A DNA stretch of 64,000 nucleotides, taken from Branchinecta lynchi. Taxonomy: Eukaryota; Arthropoda; Branchiopoda; Anostraca; Branchinectidae. This document shows positions 51,646-62,935 of the stretch, in pieces. Under the pieces are notes generated by a model. That model searched no databases. It saw only the letters and a list, made by a program, of their open reading frames with translations, and was not told the origin of the DNA. The DNA lies in NCBI GenBank assembly GCA_023053575.1, contig JAKZAP010000022.1, positions 17,236,489 through 17,300,488 on the forward strand, read 5' to 3'. A program made the position numbers and the translations under genes. The stretch's first letter is position 1; each line of letters begins with the position of its first letter.

Positions 51646-53116
51646 TTTGGTAACCCAACGGCCATGGTATGTTCCCTCACCTTCCTCCGGCACTCTGCCA
51701 ACTAACTTGTCTTGCAGCGGTTATACGATCCCTGAGGCCAGGTTGCCAGACCCATTGCCTCAACTTCGACGATCACAGCGATTAGCCTCGCAGGGTCTCG
51801 GGTTCGCGATACCTAGAACCTCAACCATACCCTGCTCTGCAGACGGCAGTTCTCTTTTGGACTCGGGAAATGGGTGTTTTGCGCCTGCTCTTCAACCGCT
51901 TTCGAACCAGCCGCCCTTAGTCGATGTTGGAGACTTTTACCAGACGCCTGTGTTACGGCCTCACTCTTCGAATCAACTATCTCGTCACGTGCGTTTTGAA
52001 GATGAAATACTAGTCCTCCCTGCGCCCGTATTGACCCCGGTTTTGACTGGTTATTTTCCGGCCTCTAGCAACACCACCGTAGATTCTTCAACCGGCCCAC
52101 CCGAGACTCTGCAAGCAGCATCCTATATCCACGCCCCGAGACGAGTTTCTCCTCCGTTGGTACGCGTATCTCCACCGCCCCCCCAAATTCCCTCCTCGCG
52201 ATCTGACTCACCACCTTCTAGGCCTCTGTCGCCTGCGGACAATCGTAGTTCGCCGCATGTGCCCAATGACCCGCCGGCAGCTGAACTACGACTGTCTAAT
52301 GATGGCGTCACGCCAGATAGTAGAAACGTTTTAGGGGGTGAAGCCCCAGACTCGTTCATTTTACAGGTGAGCCCATCTAACGGCTCCTGCGAACTGGTGT
52401 TCTCGCCTATTCTCGGCTCTACTCGAGGATCCATGGACAGTAGCCACAGCCGGCCATCATCTTTTTCGAGGTTAAATTCAGACCTAGATGCGCACTCTGC
52501 ACATTCTATTGGGCCTAGTGATAATGATTCAGACAGTCCTGTAACTAACTCTCGTAGAATCTCAACCCCAAATACACAGTACAGGACTCCATTTCGACCA
52601 AATGACCCTACTCCGAATACCCCGGTTATCACAGCCAGCCGTTTTCGAGGCGCTCTTCGCTTAGAAGGGAACGATAGCCGTCTTTTCTACCAATTAGCAT
52701 TTGATTCAGATTCAGGAGATAGTATTCAGTCAAATCAATCATCCCAGGCTTTAGCCCAGCCTTTAACTTCAACAACTTCTAATAATTCGGAATCTAACCT
52801 TAATGAGTCCCCAATAAATCCGCCGGCTGCTTCTGTCCAACGCGACGAGTTCGAGCCGACGCCTACTTCGTCTTGGTATGGGACTCCCTTACCGTCCCCG
52901 ACGCTGCACGACCGACCCATCTTCATCCCTTCCCCATCCCCCCCTGAAGTCTTCAACGCTCCAGTCCTGCCTATCCCGACTACGGCAGCGTCTTTCGTCG
53001 ACCCACCAACTTCTCCCATTCCGTCGACCTCCACCCAGCCCATTCCGGAGCTGCGACGTTCGGTCAGGCACCGCAACCCACCTGAGCGGTATGCCTCTCA
53101 CGACCACAGACATTAG
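51602..53116 (+). CDS. Gypsy third ORF, unit 2
   Basis: Same disordered Ser/Pro-rich frame as in unit 1, open throughout, with one visible change (Pro to Leu in DEIPVLP / DEILVLP). It retains the terminal LRRSxR-type motifs. Function unknown. Confidence 0.6.
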   Translation: MTDQHRATSPSPETNLVTQRPWYVPSPSSGTLPTNLSCSGYTIPEARLPDPLPQLRRSQRLASQGLGFAIPRTSTIPCSADGSSLLDSGNGCFAPALQPLSNQPPLVDVGDFYQTPVLRPHSSNQLSRHVRFEDEILVLPAPVLTPVLTGYFPASSNTTVDSSTGPPETLQAASYIHAPRRVSPPLVRVSPPPPQIPSSRSDSPPSRPLSPADNRSSPHVPNDPPAAELRLSNDGVTPDSRNVLGGEAPDSFILQVSPSNGSCELVFSPILGSTRGSMDSSHSRPSSFSRLNSDLDAHSAHSIGPSDNDSDSPVTNSRRISTPNTQYRTPFRPNDPTPNTPVITASRFRGALRLEGNDSRLFYQLAFDSDSGDSIQSNQSSQALAQPLTSTTSNNSESNLNESPINPPAASVQRDEFEPTPTSSWYGTPLPSPTLHDRPIFIPSPSPPEVFNAPVLPIPTTAASFVDPPTSPIPSTSTQPIPELRRSVRHRNPPERYASHDHRH

Positions 53117-54619
53117 ACCTGTCCCCCAGACACGGCGACATCTCCAACCCTGACGTGACATTTATACATTTCTGCGCCAATGCGCCATTTACTCCGCCAG
53201 CGGCATATATGCCTTTGCAGCCTGGCCGTTTTCAAACCCTCTACCCTGATGTGACACTGACATCTGATGTAAATAGTTTACCGTAATAGTTTCGCGTACC
53301 TGCGGCCACAATTCATAAGGCCCATCATGGCAGATTGCCTACTATTTTGTGTGTTTAGCATATTCGGCCAAGTTCGGCTCGGCTCTGTCCATACTCGCTT
53401 GTGTGCTTGACAAGCCGCCATTAGTGTTCCCTATTTATACCACTTTAATGTTTGTACTGCCTGTGTGGCCGATTCTGTTCGGCTCAGTTCTATTCGCCTG
53501 TGTGGCCGATAAGCCACGAACATCGTTTCTTTTGTGTTACGTTATGTACTGCCTGTGTGGCCTAGTTCGGTTCTCTTGTGATATTTGCCTGTGTGGTCGA
53601 CTAGCCGTCGCTAGTGTTCCCTCCTTTTTATTATTTAATGTTTATGTACTGCCTGTGTGGCCGAGGCCGGTTTCGCCTAAATGTACAGTCCTTTGTTTTT
53701 CTGACAAGCTCAAGTTCAAGTTCCTTCTTTGTTGTTGCCTTTGTGGCTTATTTTTTTACAAATTATGCCCTTCTGGCCAAGTATTTGCAGAGATTCATGA
53801 TCTCATGATGGATTTTGTGGCATTTTGTCACTGTTATATATATTATGTTTGTTATGTTGGCCTTCTGCCTCTATATCAATTTAACTTTGGCATTTTGCCG
53901 TTATATTAAATTAAGCCTTCTGCCATTATCCACTTTGGTCAATATTGTTTATTATTTATTTATATGAAGTTTTGTTGGACTTAGGAGTTTAGCACCTGTT
54001 AACCCCAAACTGGCATTCGGGTGGTTTTTCTTTTATTGGGTGGACATCGGGTGGTATAATTATTTTCGTATCTTTTATATACGAAGAATCTGACCAATTC
54101 TTTCTTTTTTTTCACTTTTATAGAATTCACTTAACATTACATAAAATTAATTAAACTTTAAAAACAATCCCCTGTTCCTTTCTTTTTATTGTCCCCTGAG
54201 GGTGGATCAGTACGCGGTACATCAGCAGCCCAGCGCAACTTCGGCCATTTCCAGCAGCCCAGCGCAAATCCAGCATAAGCAGCACCATTTCCATCACCTC
54301 CAGCTTTAACCACCATCTTTCCCGCTTGCTTATGCAACATCACCACCCATCGCCTATGCCGCTCCAGCAACACCAACACCATCCGCTTTTGCTATGCCCG
54401 TACCAGCTAACCCCTCAAACCACAAAGCTGACGAACCACCATGCCGACTCTACATCGCCACTCCACCCTCTTGTATTTCTCTAAACTATAAAAATAATAT
54501 ATTTTAATTTGGGTCTAAGGTCAGATTTATGTAACATTTATGGTTAACTTTTAGCAGATGGATGCCAAAAGTTTGTTAATCTGGTGCTTAACTTTTAAGT
54601 CCGTGGGTCACGGACTCAA
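53117..54619 (+). other. Long 3' non-coding region of gypsy unit 2
   Basis: Same content as 40355-41856, including the TGCCTGTGTGGCCGA-type repeats (53456-53665), with a few single-base differences (for example ATTAATTAAAC near 54147). Confidence 0.55.
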
Positions 54620-54633
54620 TATGGAGGGGAGGT
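54620..54633 (+). promoter_or_regulatory. Polypurine tract, unit 2
   Basis: AATATGGAGGGGAGGT directly before LTR 3. Confidence 0.85.
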
Positions 54634-54634
54634 A

Positions 54635-55214
54635 TGTTACGGTGATGCCATCTGCATTCCGTACGTTTTCCTTATGCCGCCGCTAGGCAGCGTTACTCCC
54701 TTCCATTGCCTGTGTCTTTTATCTTTTATACCGTCGCGGCCACTCTTTCGTATTACTTATTAACTCTCGGGCCACGCCGGGTGTGAGTCACCTTCTTCTA
54801 AAACACTTCTTTCCCGGTTCCCGGCCGGGTAACAACTCTTTTCACTTAAAGATTGTTCTTTTGTAAGTACATCCATTAATAAAACCTTTTGTTTACTTAC
54901 GGACCATAGGTCACTTCTATGAGTCTTTGTTAAGCTCCTTAGAGTGGGCTGGCCTGTAAGGCCTAGTGTATGATGGGTGGTTGATAACCTGTTGTGTGTT
55001 CGGTATGCAAACCATAGTGTGAATCGACCAGGGGAATCCATAATGAACCCGTGAAGTTCTGCACGTGTAGTAGGCCACCAACGCCCTAGGCCATCCTGAC
55101 TCCGATGATTGTTTACCTGGACATTTACCATCTTATGTCCGGCTTACTACACCCCTCGCCATAACATCAGGTTTGAGAGTGCAAACTCCATATACAAATA
55201 CAGTCATCGTAACA
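54635..55214 (+). mobile_element. Gypsy LTR 3 (outer right), 580 bp
   Basis: Same length and TG..CA ends as the others. It is followed directly by ATAT and then by LINE ORF2 sequence on the minus strand. Confidence 0.95.
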
Positions 55215-55218
55215 ATAT
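55215..55218. other. Target-site duplication ATAT, right
   Basis: Matches 30788-30791 across the whole 24.4-kb array. Confidence 0.75.
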
Positions 55219-56275
55219 CCCCTTTCTGTTGTTCGAATTTATCAGAATAATACTGTTTCATTGCCGTTCTGCGAACAGAATTTACTTTATTACGAACCTT
55301 CCAAAACGCATCCCAGCTATCATCTGATTCACAGGTCAGGTATGCTTTAAAAAGGTCATCTCTTACGTGCATCAGTTCAATAATTTCATCATTAATCCAT
55401 GGCTTACGGGGGGCTCTCTTACTTTTCCCGGTCTCCAGGACAGGACAGCACCTATCATAAATTGGACTAAGGATATCCATAAATTTATCAAAAGCGCGAG
55501 ACGGTTCATCACTAATATCCATCACTTCTTGCCAAGACAGTACACTTACTTCTTCCTTTAACTTTTTCAAATTTTCAGGCCATTTCACGTGAAAGATACT
55601 TTTCTTTAGCCTTTTTAGGTTTCAAGATGGATGTGATCGTACAAACTGAAGGGAGGTGATCCAAACCGGAAGTAACTGATACATCTGAATGGGATTGGGC
55701 GATGAGGTCAGATGAGACACAAATATTATCTATCAATGTCGCCGAATGTTCTGCAATTCTTGTTGGAATAGTTACAGTAGGGTAATAACCGTGGCAAAGC
55801 ATCAGGTTCAGAAATTCAGCCGGTCAATTTCAGTAGATCAAAATTGAAGTCTCCGATGAAAACACTCACGATTTTTTCGAAGCACATTAGTGATAAATTT
55901 ATCAAAATCACCAAAGAAACCATCAGGATGAGCACTAGGCGGATGATAAACCAATGATATTAAAATTTTTCTTTTATCTATCTGAACTTCAGTAGACAAA
56001 ATTTCCAACTTACCTTCATTCTAATAACAAAAATCTTCAAAAACTGTAAAATTAATACCATCCTTCAGAAGAAACGCGAAAACTTCTCCCCTCATTAATG
56101 TTCTTGATTTGCCCACAATTTGATATCCTGGAAAAAAAATGTGACGAGAGAAAATTTTCCTCACTAAGAAAAGATTCACATCCCTAGAATATCAATATTC
56201 CCTTGGAAAATCTCAAGAAAATTATTCACCTCGTGGTGGTTAGAAGATACATGGCAATTCCACTGAGCCACTTTA
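55215..56275 (-). pseudogene. LINE ORF2 relic: endonuclease and linker, right of the gypsy insertion
   Basis: Minus-strand blocks in order. VAQWNCHVSSNHHEVNNF and NIDILGM (about 56270-56190) are the endonuclease start. A disrupted middle follows (QDIKLWANQEH near 56120). ATLIDNICVSSDL and GLDHLPSVCTI (55575-55802) are the endonuclease end, with Gly-Leu in place of the usual Ser before Asp-His. APRKPWINDEIIELMHVRDD through YYSDKFEQQKGD (to 55220) is the linker. It is the same family as 20262-22320. The reading frame continues on the other side of the gypsy array at 30791. Confidence 0.8.
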
Positions 56276-56793
56276 AGTCCTGACAGACTACACTAATGAA
56301 AATCACTAGCAACAGAATATAGGTATTTACTATGGCGAAGCGGACTGAAATTATGGCCAGTTACATCACTGGCTATAGGAACCGAAAGAAGGTTCTCAAT
56401 ACGAAACGGCTGACTCTGTAGAAGCTCCAGTCGGGAGCTAGCATAATTTTCATTCATACTGCCGGCACACATTGGAAGAAGAACAACACAAATCTTCGGT
56501 AAAAGGCGTTTTCCATTTCTCGACAAGCACCACAGTTTTTAATAAATATGTTAGTACCGACAAAGAGCTACTTACAAATCCGCAAGAAAAAGTTTTAATC
56601 AAACATAACCACAGGCTGCATGTCGGTCGCTGTAGAAAACCCCTCAAATCAAAGAAACTGAACAAGAAATATAAATGAAAAAAAAAGAAAAAAAGAAAAA
56701 AAGAAGAGGAACAGAGAAGATATTATAAAGAAGAATGGAAGAAAAGAGAAAAAAGTTTCTAAACACAAAGATCAGAAACACTATATAAGGTCG
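56276..56793 (-). other. LINE inter-ORF or ORF2 leader region
   Basis: It contains an ORF2 leader block (SPLRHSKYLYS) similar to SKYLVNE in the other copy near 22265, and an A/G-rich tract (56672-56725). No other gene. Confidence 0.5.
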
Positions 56794-57823
56794 TCAATTG
56801 ACCAGATCCGTTTCGCGCACAGAAATACGGCCTTGATCGGACCACACACTTCGATTTCCAAACTTATCCCTTGAAGCGCTCAGAAGATCGCGCTTACGTT
56901 TCGTAAGATTCTCAGCTACAAATAATCCTGAGCCACTAAGCTGCTTTTTCACTTTGAACACATGGCGGGCTATTTCTTTCGATCGAAACCGGAGGAGGAC
57001 AGGGGCAACTTTGTCTGGTCTTTGAGCATTATTCGAACCAACACTAGATCTCTGAACACTAATCATGTCTGAATCTGTAATACTAGCTAGACCCATCTTG
57101 ACAAACAATACGTGTTTCATAGCATCACCAACGCTTTGCGAAGAAATCTGCTTGACACCGTTAAATAGCAGGGAATTATTTCTTCCTTCCTGCTCTATGT
57201 CATCTAGTTTGAGCTCAAGCTGGTTAACACGGTTTGTAATAAATCAATCATATGCATGCAGGTTTCAGATGTTTTTCGATCAGTTCGAATTTGGGCTGAA
57301 GCTCAACGTGTACTGCATCATAGATTTCGGAAGCCATTGTTTCAAATGGAAACTTAGCATGAATATTAGCTGCAGTCTGCGAAGTCGATTCTTTCAGCTT
57401 TTCGTCAATTTTTTTATTGATCTCTTCAGCTAGATTTTGCTTTGTAGCCGCATGTTCATTCTCTGTAGCAACCACTAGACTACGGAGATCAGCAGTGGGA
57501 TCCGAAAGTTGGCTATCCGTTACCGAACATTGCCCTTTCTTTAGAAACTGCCGGTAAACATCAGGATGATTTTTTAGTTCATAAACCGCATGATTAACAC
57601 CCTTATTTTTCTTTGTTGATGCTTCCTTCTCAGTATCATCAAAATTAAGTAGACTAGCGACTGGCACAGGCTGACGATCGTGTTTTTTGCCGTAGCAAAA
57701 AACGACAAATTTGCAGTCTCCGGTATTCGGCGTCATTACTTCTAGGATTCGAACTGGCCAGAGGGGATAACCCGAAAATTTGTCGAGGAACAAATCTCCA
57801 ATTTTAACGTTCGCAGGATCCAT
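56794..57823 (-). pseudogene. LINE ORF1 with PWWP-like N-terminal domain
   Basis: The likely start is the ATG at 57823 (MDPANVKIGDLFLDKF). Residues about 5-85 resemble a PWWP domain: KIGDLFLDKFSGYPLWPVRI, then CKFVVFCYGKKHDRQPV and a Leu/acidic block. A Lys/Glu-rich segment follows. After one frameshift near 57245 comes a coiled-coil and RRM-like core (NQLELKLDDIEQEGRNNSLL). The C-terminus is KVAPVLLRFRSKEIARHVF, LFVAENLTKRKRDLL and VWSDQGRISVR, typical of LINE ORF1. PWWP domains usually read methylated histone H3 and DNA; a role in target choice is inference. It sits upstream of ORF2 of the same element. Confidence 0.65.
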
Positions 57824-57889
57824 GACGGCAGCAATAAGTATCAGGAAGCAGCAGAACCAGATTAGCATGAAATAAAGTTGAAAATAAAC

Positions 57890-59500
57890 TTATCTTTCAG
57901 TGGGCAGGCCCACAGACGGCAATGGCACCCACCTTATTGATCGGTGGCCGGATGGACCGTGGAGACCTGCTGATTGTTAACCATCGTACTCTGACATCCA
58001 GAACACCATCCACAAATTGCATCCAATATTCTCAGTTTAGAACGTCAGAAATACAATTTATCCAGCGGACATTATCACACAGACGCAATGTCGTCACAAT
58101 CGAGTATTCCGCTTGGCATAAAGCGCGACTACATAGAATGAATGCTTGGCGCTGACTGTAACGCTTACGACCCTGCCAAACCGAAGATATGGCATAATAT
58201 CCTTGAAGTTCGTGGCAAGGAAAAGTTCTTCAGTAGTAACAGTCCAGGATATGTTATTTTTATGTCGTGCTTTCTTTACTCGATTAACGGATCACAAATT
58301 AAAGTCGCAGTCATATGTATCGCTTCTTTTCCAATGGTTTTTACATACCCCTTAAGTATAACTATTCTTGTATGGGAGGTTAAGAATCTTTAACGGTCTA
58401 GAGTGGTCCTCATGGAATCTACATTAGCTTTATTTCATGGTTCAGCCAGTGGATAAGACCAGCCCGTGAACCACGGCATGGAAAAACTTCTTTATTTCTT
58501 CCTTTTTCTTCGTCACATCATGATAGTCTTTGATAGAGCAAAATTGAACGACGGATGCGCTGGAAAGTGTATTTGATTCCTCTTGACTCAAATCACCAAA
58601 ACCTGTGCTCCACATTGGAAATGATGGCCTCAAGACTAATTAATCTCAGTCGAATTCTTAAGAGCGAGATCACAAGGGTAATTTTGCGTGCCATCTGGTG
58701 TCGAAAAAAATCATGCGAAACTCTCAAGAATAACAAGTCGCTAGGGAGCGGCACCGTTGATTTTCCACGACGCGCTTTTAAGCGAGTGGCCCATCTTTCC
58801 TACTGACACGATATTTCGTTGTGAGTGCTTCTTCACATACAAAAACAGTCATCGTAATAGATTAATACTTTAATTTTCGCCATAGCATAAGATGAAGCAC
58901 TGGAAATAAAACTGTATTAGCATACTCTTTAAGCTCATTATGCATAACTGAATGTCGTTGCACTTTTGACTGATGATGACCATCGCAACTGTTCCAATGT
59001 CACTGGCCTTCAATGCATTTGGTTCTGGGAAGAAGATAGGATCGATGACTTTTTGGGAGTTGAAGCCATTGATTTTGAACATGGATTGTGAATGTTTTCT
59101 AGGGTGATTTCCTGGATTTGGCTGTCATCGTTTCGTTCGCGCCATGTAGGACTCTTTTTATCAATCGGTTAACCCGAAAAAAATGCTCACTAGTGGCGTT
59201 GATAAGTCAAATCTCGAAAACAGCAGGCTAGATGCTGGCTCAGAAACAGATTTGGCTTAGTCGTGAGATGGCAGTATTGGTCCTACCTGAGGATTAGGTC
59301 TGACTGCGGGACAATGGACTTGATTCATATCTGACGATAACTGAGAGTTTCTGTCGCTGATTTGTGAGGGGTCACATAAGTAATTAGCTCAAGTATCTGG
59401 CTTGTCATAGTTCAAGGAATTATGATATTTTCCTCGTTGTATTCGTTATTTCAGTGGGAGAGAGTTGGAGGGGGGGGTAGCCTCTGATACACTATTTATA
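57890..59500. other. No gene recognised
   Basis: Frames are short (83 codons at most). A plus-strand stretch near 58080-58260 (YHTDAMSSQSSIPLGIKRDY and, after a stop, CNAYDPAKPKIWHNILEVRG) is protein-like but unrecognised. Nothing else stands out apart from the LTR-end-like piece at 58818-58858. Confidence 0.35.
58818..58858 (+). repeat. LTR 3'-end-like fragment
   Basis: TTGTGAGTGCTTCTTCACAT, then ACAAAAACAGTCATCGTAAT aligns with the last 41 bases of the gypsy LTR (TTGAGAGTGC..ACAAATACAGTCATCGTAAC). Probably the end of an older, diverged LTR. Confidence 0.5.
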
Positions 59501-60194
59501 AATCCAAACTGTATCTTGCTACTATGGGGGAGTTGGAGGGAGTTCCATGTTGCTGCAATGCCTGCAACGCTTTTCAAAGTGGACTATTACTGGGAGAAAC
59601 AGTGATTGTGGCAATCATGAGCTACACTTCGAAGGCGTGCTAATGGAATACGAAAGGGGGGAGGAGAACTGCATCACCGAAGAGTATCAGAGACATCCCG
59701 ATTTTCAAGCAAAAGCTGGACTCCGCAGGTAAGCTAAATCGGTGTAATTGCTCCACGGCCAACATTGGCTAAAACCGGCCAAAATCATGACTTTATAATC
59801 ATAGCTATATTCTGCCATGTTTAACATCTCATCTCGTTTGGAGAGATAATAGTGCAATGATACTAAATTTCCTTTGAAAAATGCAACAAAGAAGCTTTAC
59901 AGATTATTTTCTTACCATTAGTAGCCTATGGTTAGATCATTGGGATTATTCATTTAAGCTTGTTCCGAGTTCTTCTGGATTTCTGCACTGGTAACAGCGA
60001 AGCCCTACAAACAATCTCATAGTAACAGCGGAAGTTTTATGTTAGCCATGTCACTTGATTTTGGTATTAACTGGCTGCTCTTATAGCCACCCGGATACCC
60101 TGCCCCTCACTGATTAGACTCTCTCCGGCTCCTAGTTTTGCTGTTGTTTCTAGTTTTATCTGGCTTGCTTACCAAACGTATTACTTATTTTCCA
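59501..60194. other. No gene recognised; possible upstream exons
   Basis: A 61-codon plus frame (59547-59732) ends just before a donor-like CAGGTAAGC. It could belong to the YqaJ-type relic downstream, but I see no domain in it. Confidence 0.3.
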
Positions 60195-60960
60195 GACACA
60201 ACTTATGGAATCATGAACCAGACGAGGATTACGCATGAACCCATCCCGTCAAATGACAAATTGGATTTTTCTGATTTCCTGGCAAAATGGGAGAAAATCA
60301 ACCCGCTGGCAGCTGCCTGCGCTGAGGTTACAGATACGAGAAAATCAGCATTCAAAGAAATCCCATAATTTGACCTGGAAAATGGAGCCGAAAAAGCAAA
60401 AGCAGGAAAAATCGTGGTTCACGATGTAATAGTAAAGTAGATATTCAAGACTTAGAATGTAGCACATCTTACTGCAGTCAAATATGGTATACGGAACGAA
60501 CCAATTGGCGCACAATGCTGTTTAAAAAAGCTAAAGAAAAACCACAGGAACGTAAAAATGGAGGACTGTGGCCTCTTATATTCAGGAAACATCCCATTTC
60601 TGGCTGCTACACCCGACAGACCGGTCTCTTGTCAGTGTTGTGGGAAACTCTTGCTAGAGATCAAGTGCCCTTTTTCTTTGCAAAAATCGACCCCCCTCTG
60701 AAGTTATCTTGTCCTACTTAGAGCGAGATGAGATTCGCAAAATTCGCCTCAAAAGAAAAAGCGCATACTACTATCAGTGCCAAATACAGATGAGAGTCAA
60801 AGGTATTGACAAAGTTGAATTTCATGTCCACTTGCCCGTAGCCCTTGTTTGCAGGAAACGATTAACTTTGATGTGGGCTTCTGGACAAACCTACGAGATT
60901 TGTTTACCTGGTACTACTGCGAGCACTTGATTTACTCTTTTCTGAAAGCGCAGACGGATA
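60195..60960 (+). pseudogene. YqaJ-type nuclease relic (lambda-exonuclease-like fold)
   Basis: After an acceptor-like TATTTTCCAG (60197), a frame reads MNQTRITHEPIPSNDKLDFS. Further on, in another frame, are KYGIRNEPIGAQCC, LYSGNIPFLAATPDRPVSCQ and CCGKLLLEIKCPFS, then (frame change) RLKRKSAYYYQCQIQMRVKG, then (frame change) INFDVGFWTNLRDLF. The order GxxNE..G..PFLAATPD..LEIKCP..YYYQ.Q.QM matches the YqaJ-like recombinase/exonuclease domain, with TPD, E-I-K and Q motifs forming the metal site. Such genes occur in invertebrate genomes, often close to mobile DNA. At least two frameshifts and stops make this copy inactive. Confidence 0.7.
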
Positions 60961-61818
60961 TTTGTGTTGATTAAAGTTGATGGTTGTTGAGGTACGCTAT
61001 ACAGACAATTACTGCTAGCGTGGCTCCGTCAAATTTGGTGTAGATTGCTGTCAAGATGCCCGTTCCTTGTGTTTTAAATATTAGGTGATCCTAAGCTAGT
61101 TTTTTTGACAAATAGAAACCAGATCAGATATTTAAACGAAAATTTTGTTCCTAATGCATACTCTCGATTACAAATCTTCTAGAAAGAACTTTAAAGGACA
61201 TTTCGCGCTACCTACTGTTTCTGCTCAACTGTCTGTGATACTTAACAATTTGGCGACTTACTAAAAAAGTTAAATTAATGAATTACTATCATAAGTACGA
61301 AGTATCCTTTATGTAACGTGGTGTTACGCTGTGGCACATTTTATTCGCGCTTGATCCGTGCAATCGCAGACAGGCTGAAAGAATACTCACGTAAAAGGCC
61401 TAAAGGTATAAGAAATCGATCATTTACTCATTAATTTTCAATTCATAGATACAGTTCAGGCAAGATTACTTTGGATGTTAGTTAACTTTGGGCAGTCCTG
61501 CTTATTCCAATTGGTGTGACTAAAGTGAAGGACCAGTTAGTTCGAATAGCTACTTAGAGCCCCTGAGTACACCCAAATAGGTGTGTCCGTTTATCGCGTT
61601 ATAATTCAGCTTAAAAGTTAACTAATATTCAAACTAACGCACAAAGTAACAATTCTACAAAACCATTCAATATTCAGTATTCATTCAGCATTCAAGCAGT
61701 GCCGATTGCGTCACAAGCGCGATCTTCTTCGCACTATCGCGAACTTCTCTGTGGATATACCTGTGTATCTTGACCCATTTTGGACTGATACAAAGTCGTG
61801 AGTGATATTTGCTTATCA
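60961..61818. other. Non-coding, no gene recognised
   Basis: AT-rich. The last 100-150 bp may be the 5' UTR of the LINE that starts at 61819. No repeats with clear ends. Confidence 0.4.
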
Positions 61819-62935
61819 TGGACAATTGGAATACCGGTGCGCTATATTACTGCCCAGTTTTGAACTTCGTTCAGCACAATCTCGATGAGCGTTTAGACCA
61901 TCAGTCGATTGTGACGTACGACGTCTGCGGACGTTCTTGTCTCTAAAAAACTTGTATACGGTAAATGTTTCCCGGACGAGCTGATGCCTCGTCGTACGGG
62001 ACAAAATGCCAAGAACAGGTCACTGTCGGACATTGTCGCTGCCCTCAATCGTTGCTGTGCAGAAGGTATTGACACTCCAGACGTTGTGAATCAAATCCCC
62101 CTCGGAAGTCCCTAGTATTCCGGCGTCAGCTTATTTATCCTTACCGCTAAAGTTAAACAGTGCCTCGATCAGCTGAAATCGCTTGTGAATTCCAGTGGCC
62201 CCACAACGTCTATAAATAGTCCTTTGGTCCCGGATAGTAAGGCTACCGATCGCAAACTCTCGTACCCGGTCGTCCTTAAAAATCCACTTCCAGAACTAAG
62301 AGACCCCTTTTTCTCGCAAGGAAAAGCTTCGATTCTTTCCTGGACATGATGGAATACTATCGGTAAAATCCGATCCATTACGGCGAAGATGGGTTGTTGT
62401 CACGCGGGATATGTATCTACCGACTTACTCGCGGCCTCTGCCGTAGCGAGCTACCCGAACATTCTTGCAAAAGTGATTGATCGCAAACCGCTAGGAGTCA
62501 TCAGGGGACTTCCTGATAATGTTTCCAGCAGTGTACTCGTCTCCTCCATTCCAAGTCTTGTAGAGGCGACCCAGATCGGCTCTTCTCATACATTCCGCTT
62601 AGAGTTCCTAGATTGCTCTGCATAGAAATCCGCCATCGCTACAGGTCTCCGAGTATGTTACGAGTCATTAAGAATATCGGAATATAAAGCACTGCCCAGA
62701 CGGTTTCTTATATGACAAAGTATCCATCATTCGGTAGCTCAGTACCCAAGTGCCGGGGATGAGATGAAGTGCTCCAAATGTTCCGGATGCCTCTCCAATA
62801 CTAAAGACAATCCTTGCTTAGAGGCACCGAAATGCGCCAATTGCGGCGAAGCTCATGATTCTTATAGCATGAAATTTCAAGTGATCAAGCACGCCCTGGC
62901 CTCCACTCCAAAACGATTCAGGCCACTACTTTAAG
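61819..62935 (+). pseudogene. LINE ORF1 with CCHC knuckles, degenerate
   Basis: It begins ATG (MDNWNTGALYYCPVLNFVQH). Stops and frame changes occur near 61945, 62115 and 62350. Readable blocks: PDELMPRRTGQNAKNRSLSD and IVAALNRCCAEGIDTPDVV, which parallel the ORF1 module at 8971 and 25862; then an RRM-like region (LGVIRGLPDNVSSSVLVSSI, FRLEFLDCSA); then a retroviral-type zinc region (CSKCSGCL..C, PKCANCGEAHDSYS) near 62765-62870. ORF1 proteins of this kind bind element RNA. ORF2 follows immediately. Confidence 0.65.

Noticed and set aside
30792..55214. Two independent gypsy insertions side by side
   Set aside because: The middle LTR is single and shared, with no target duplication between units, and only the outer ends have the matching ATAT.
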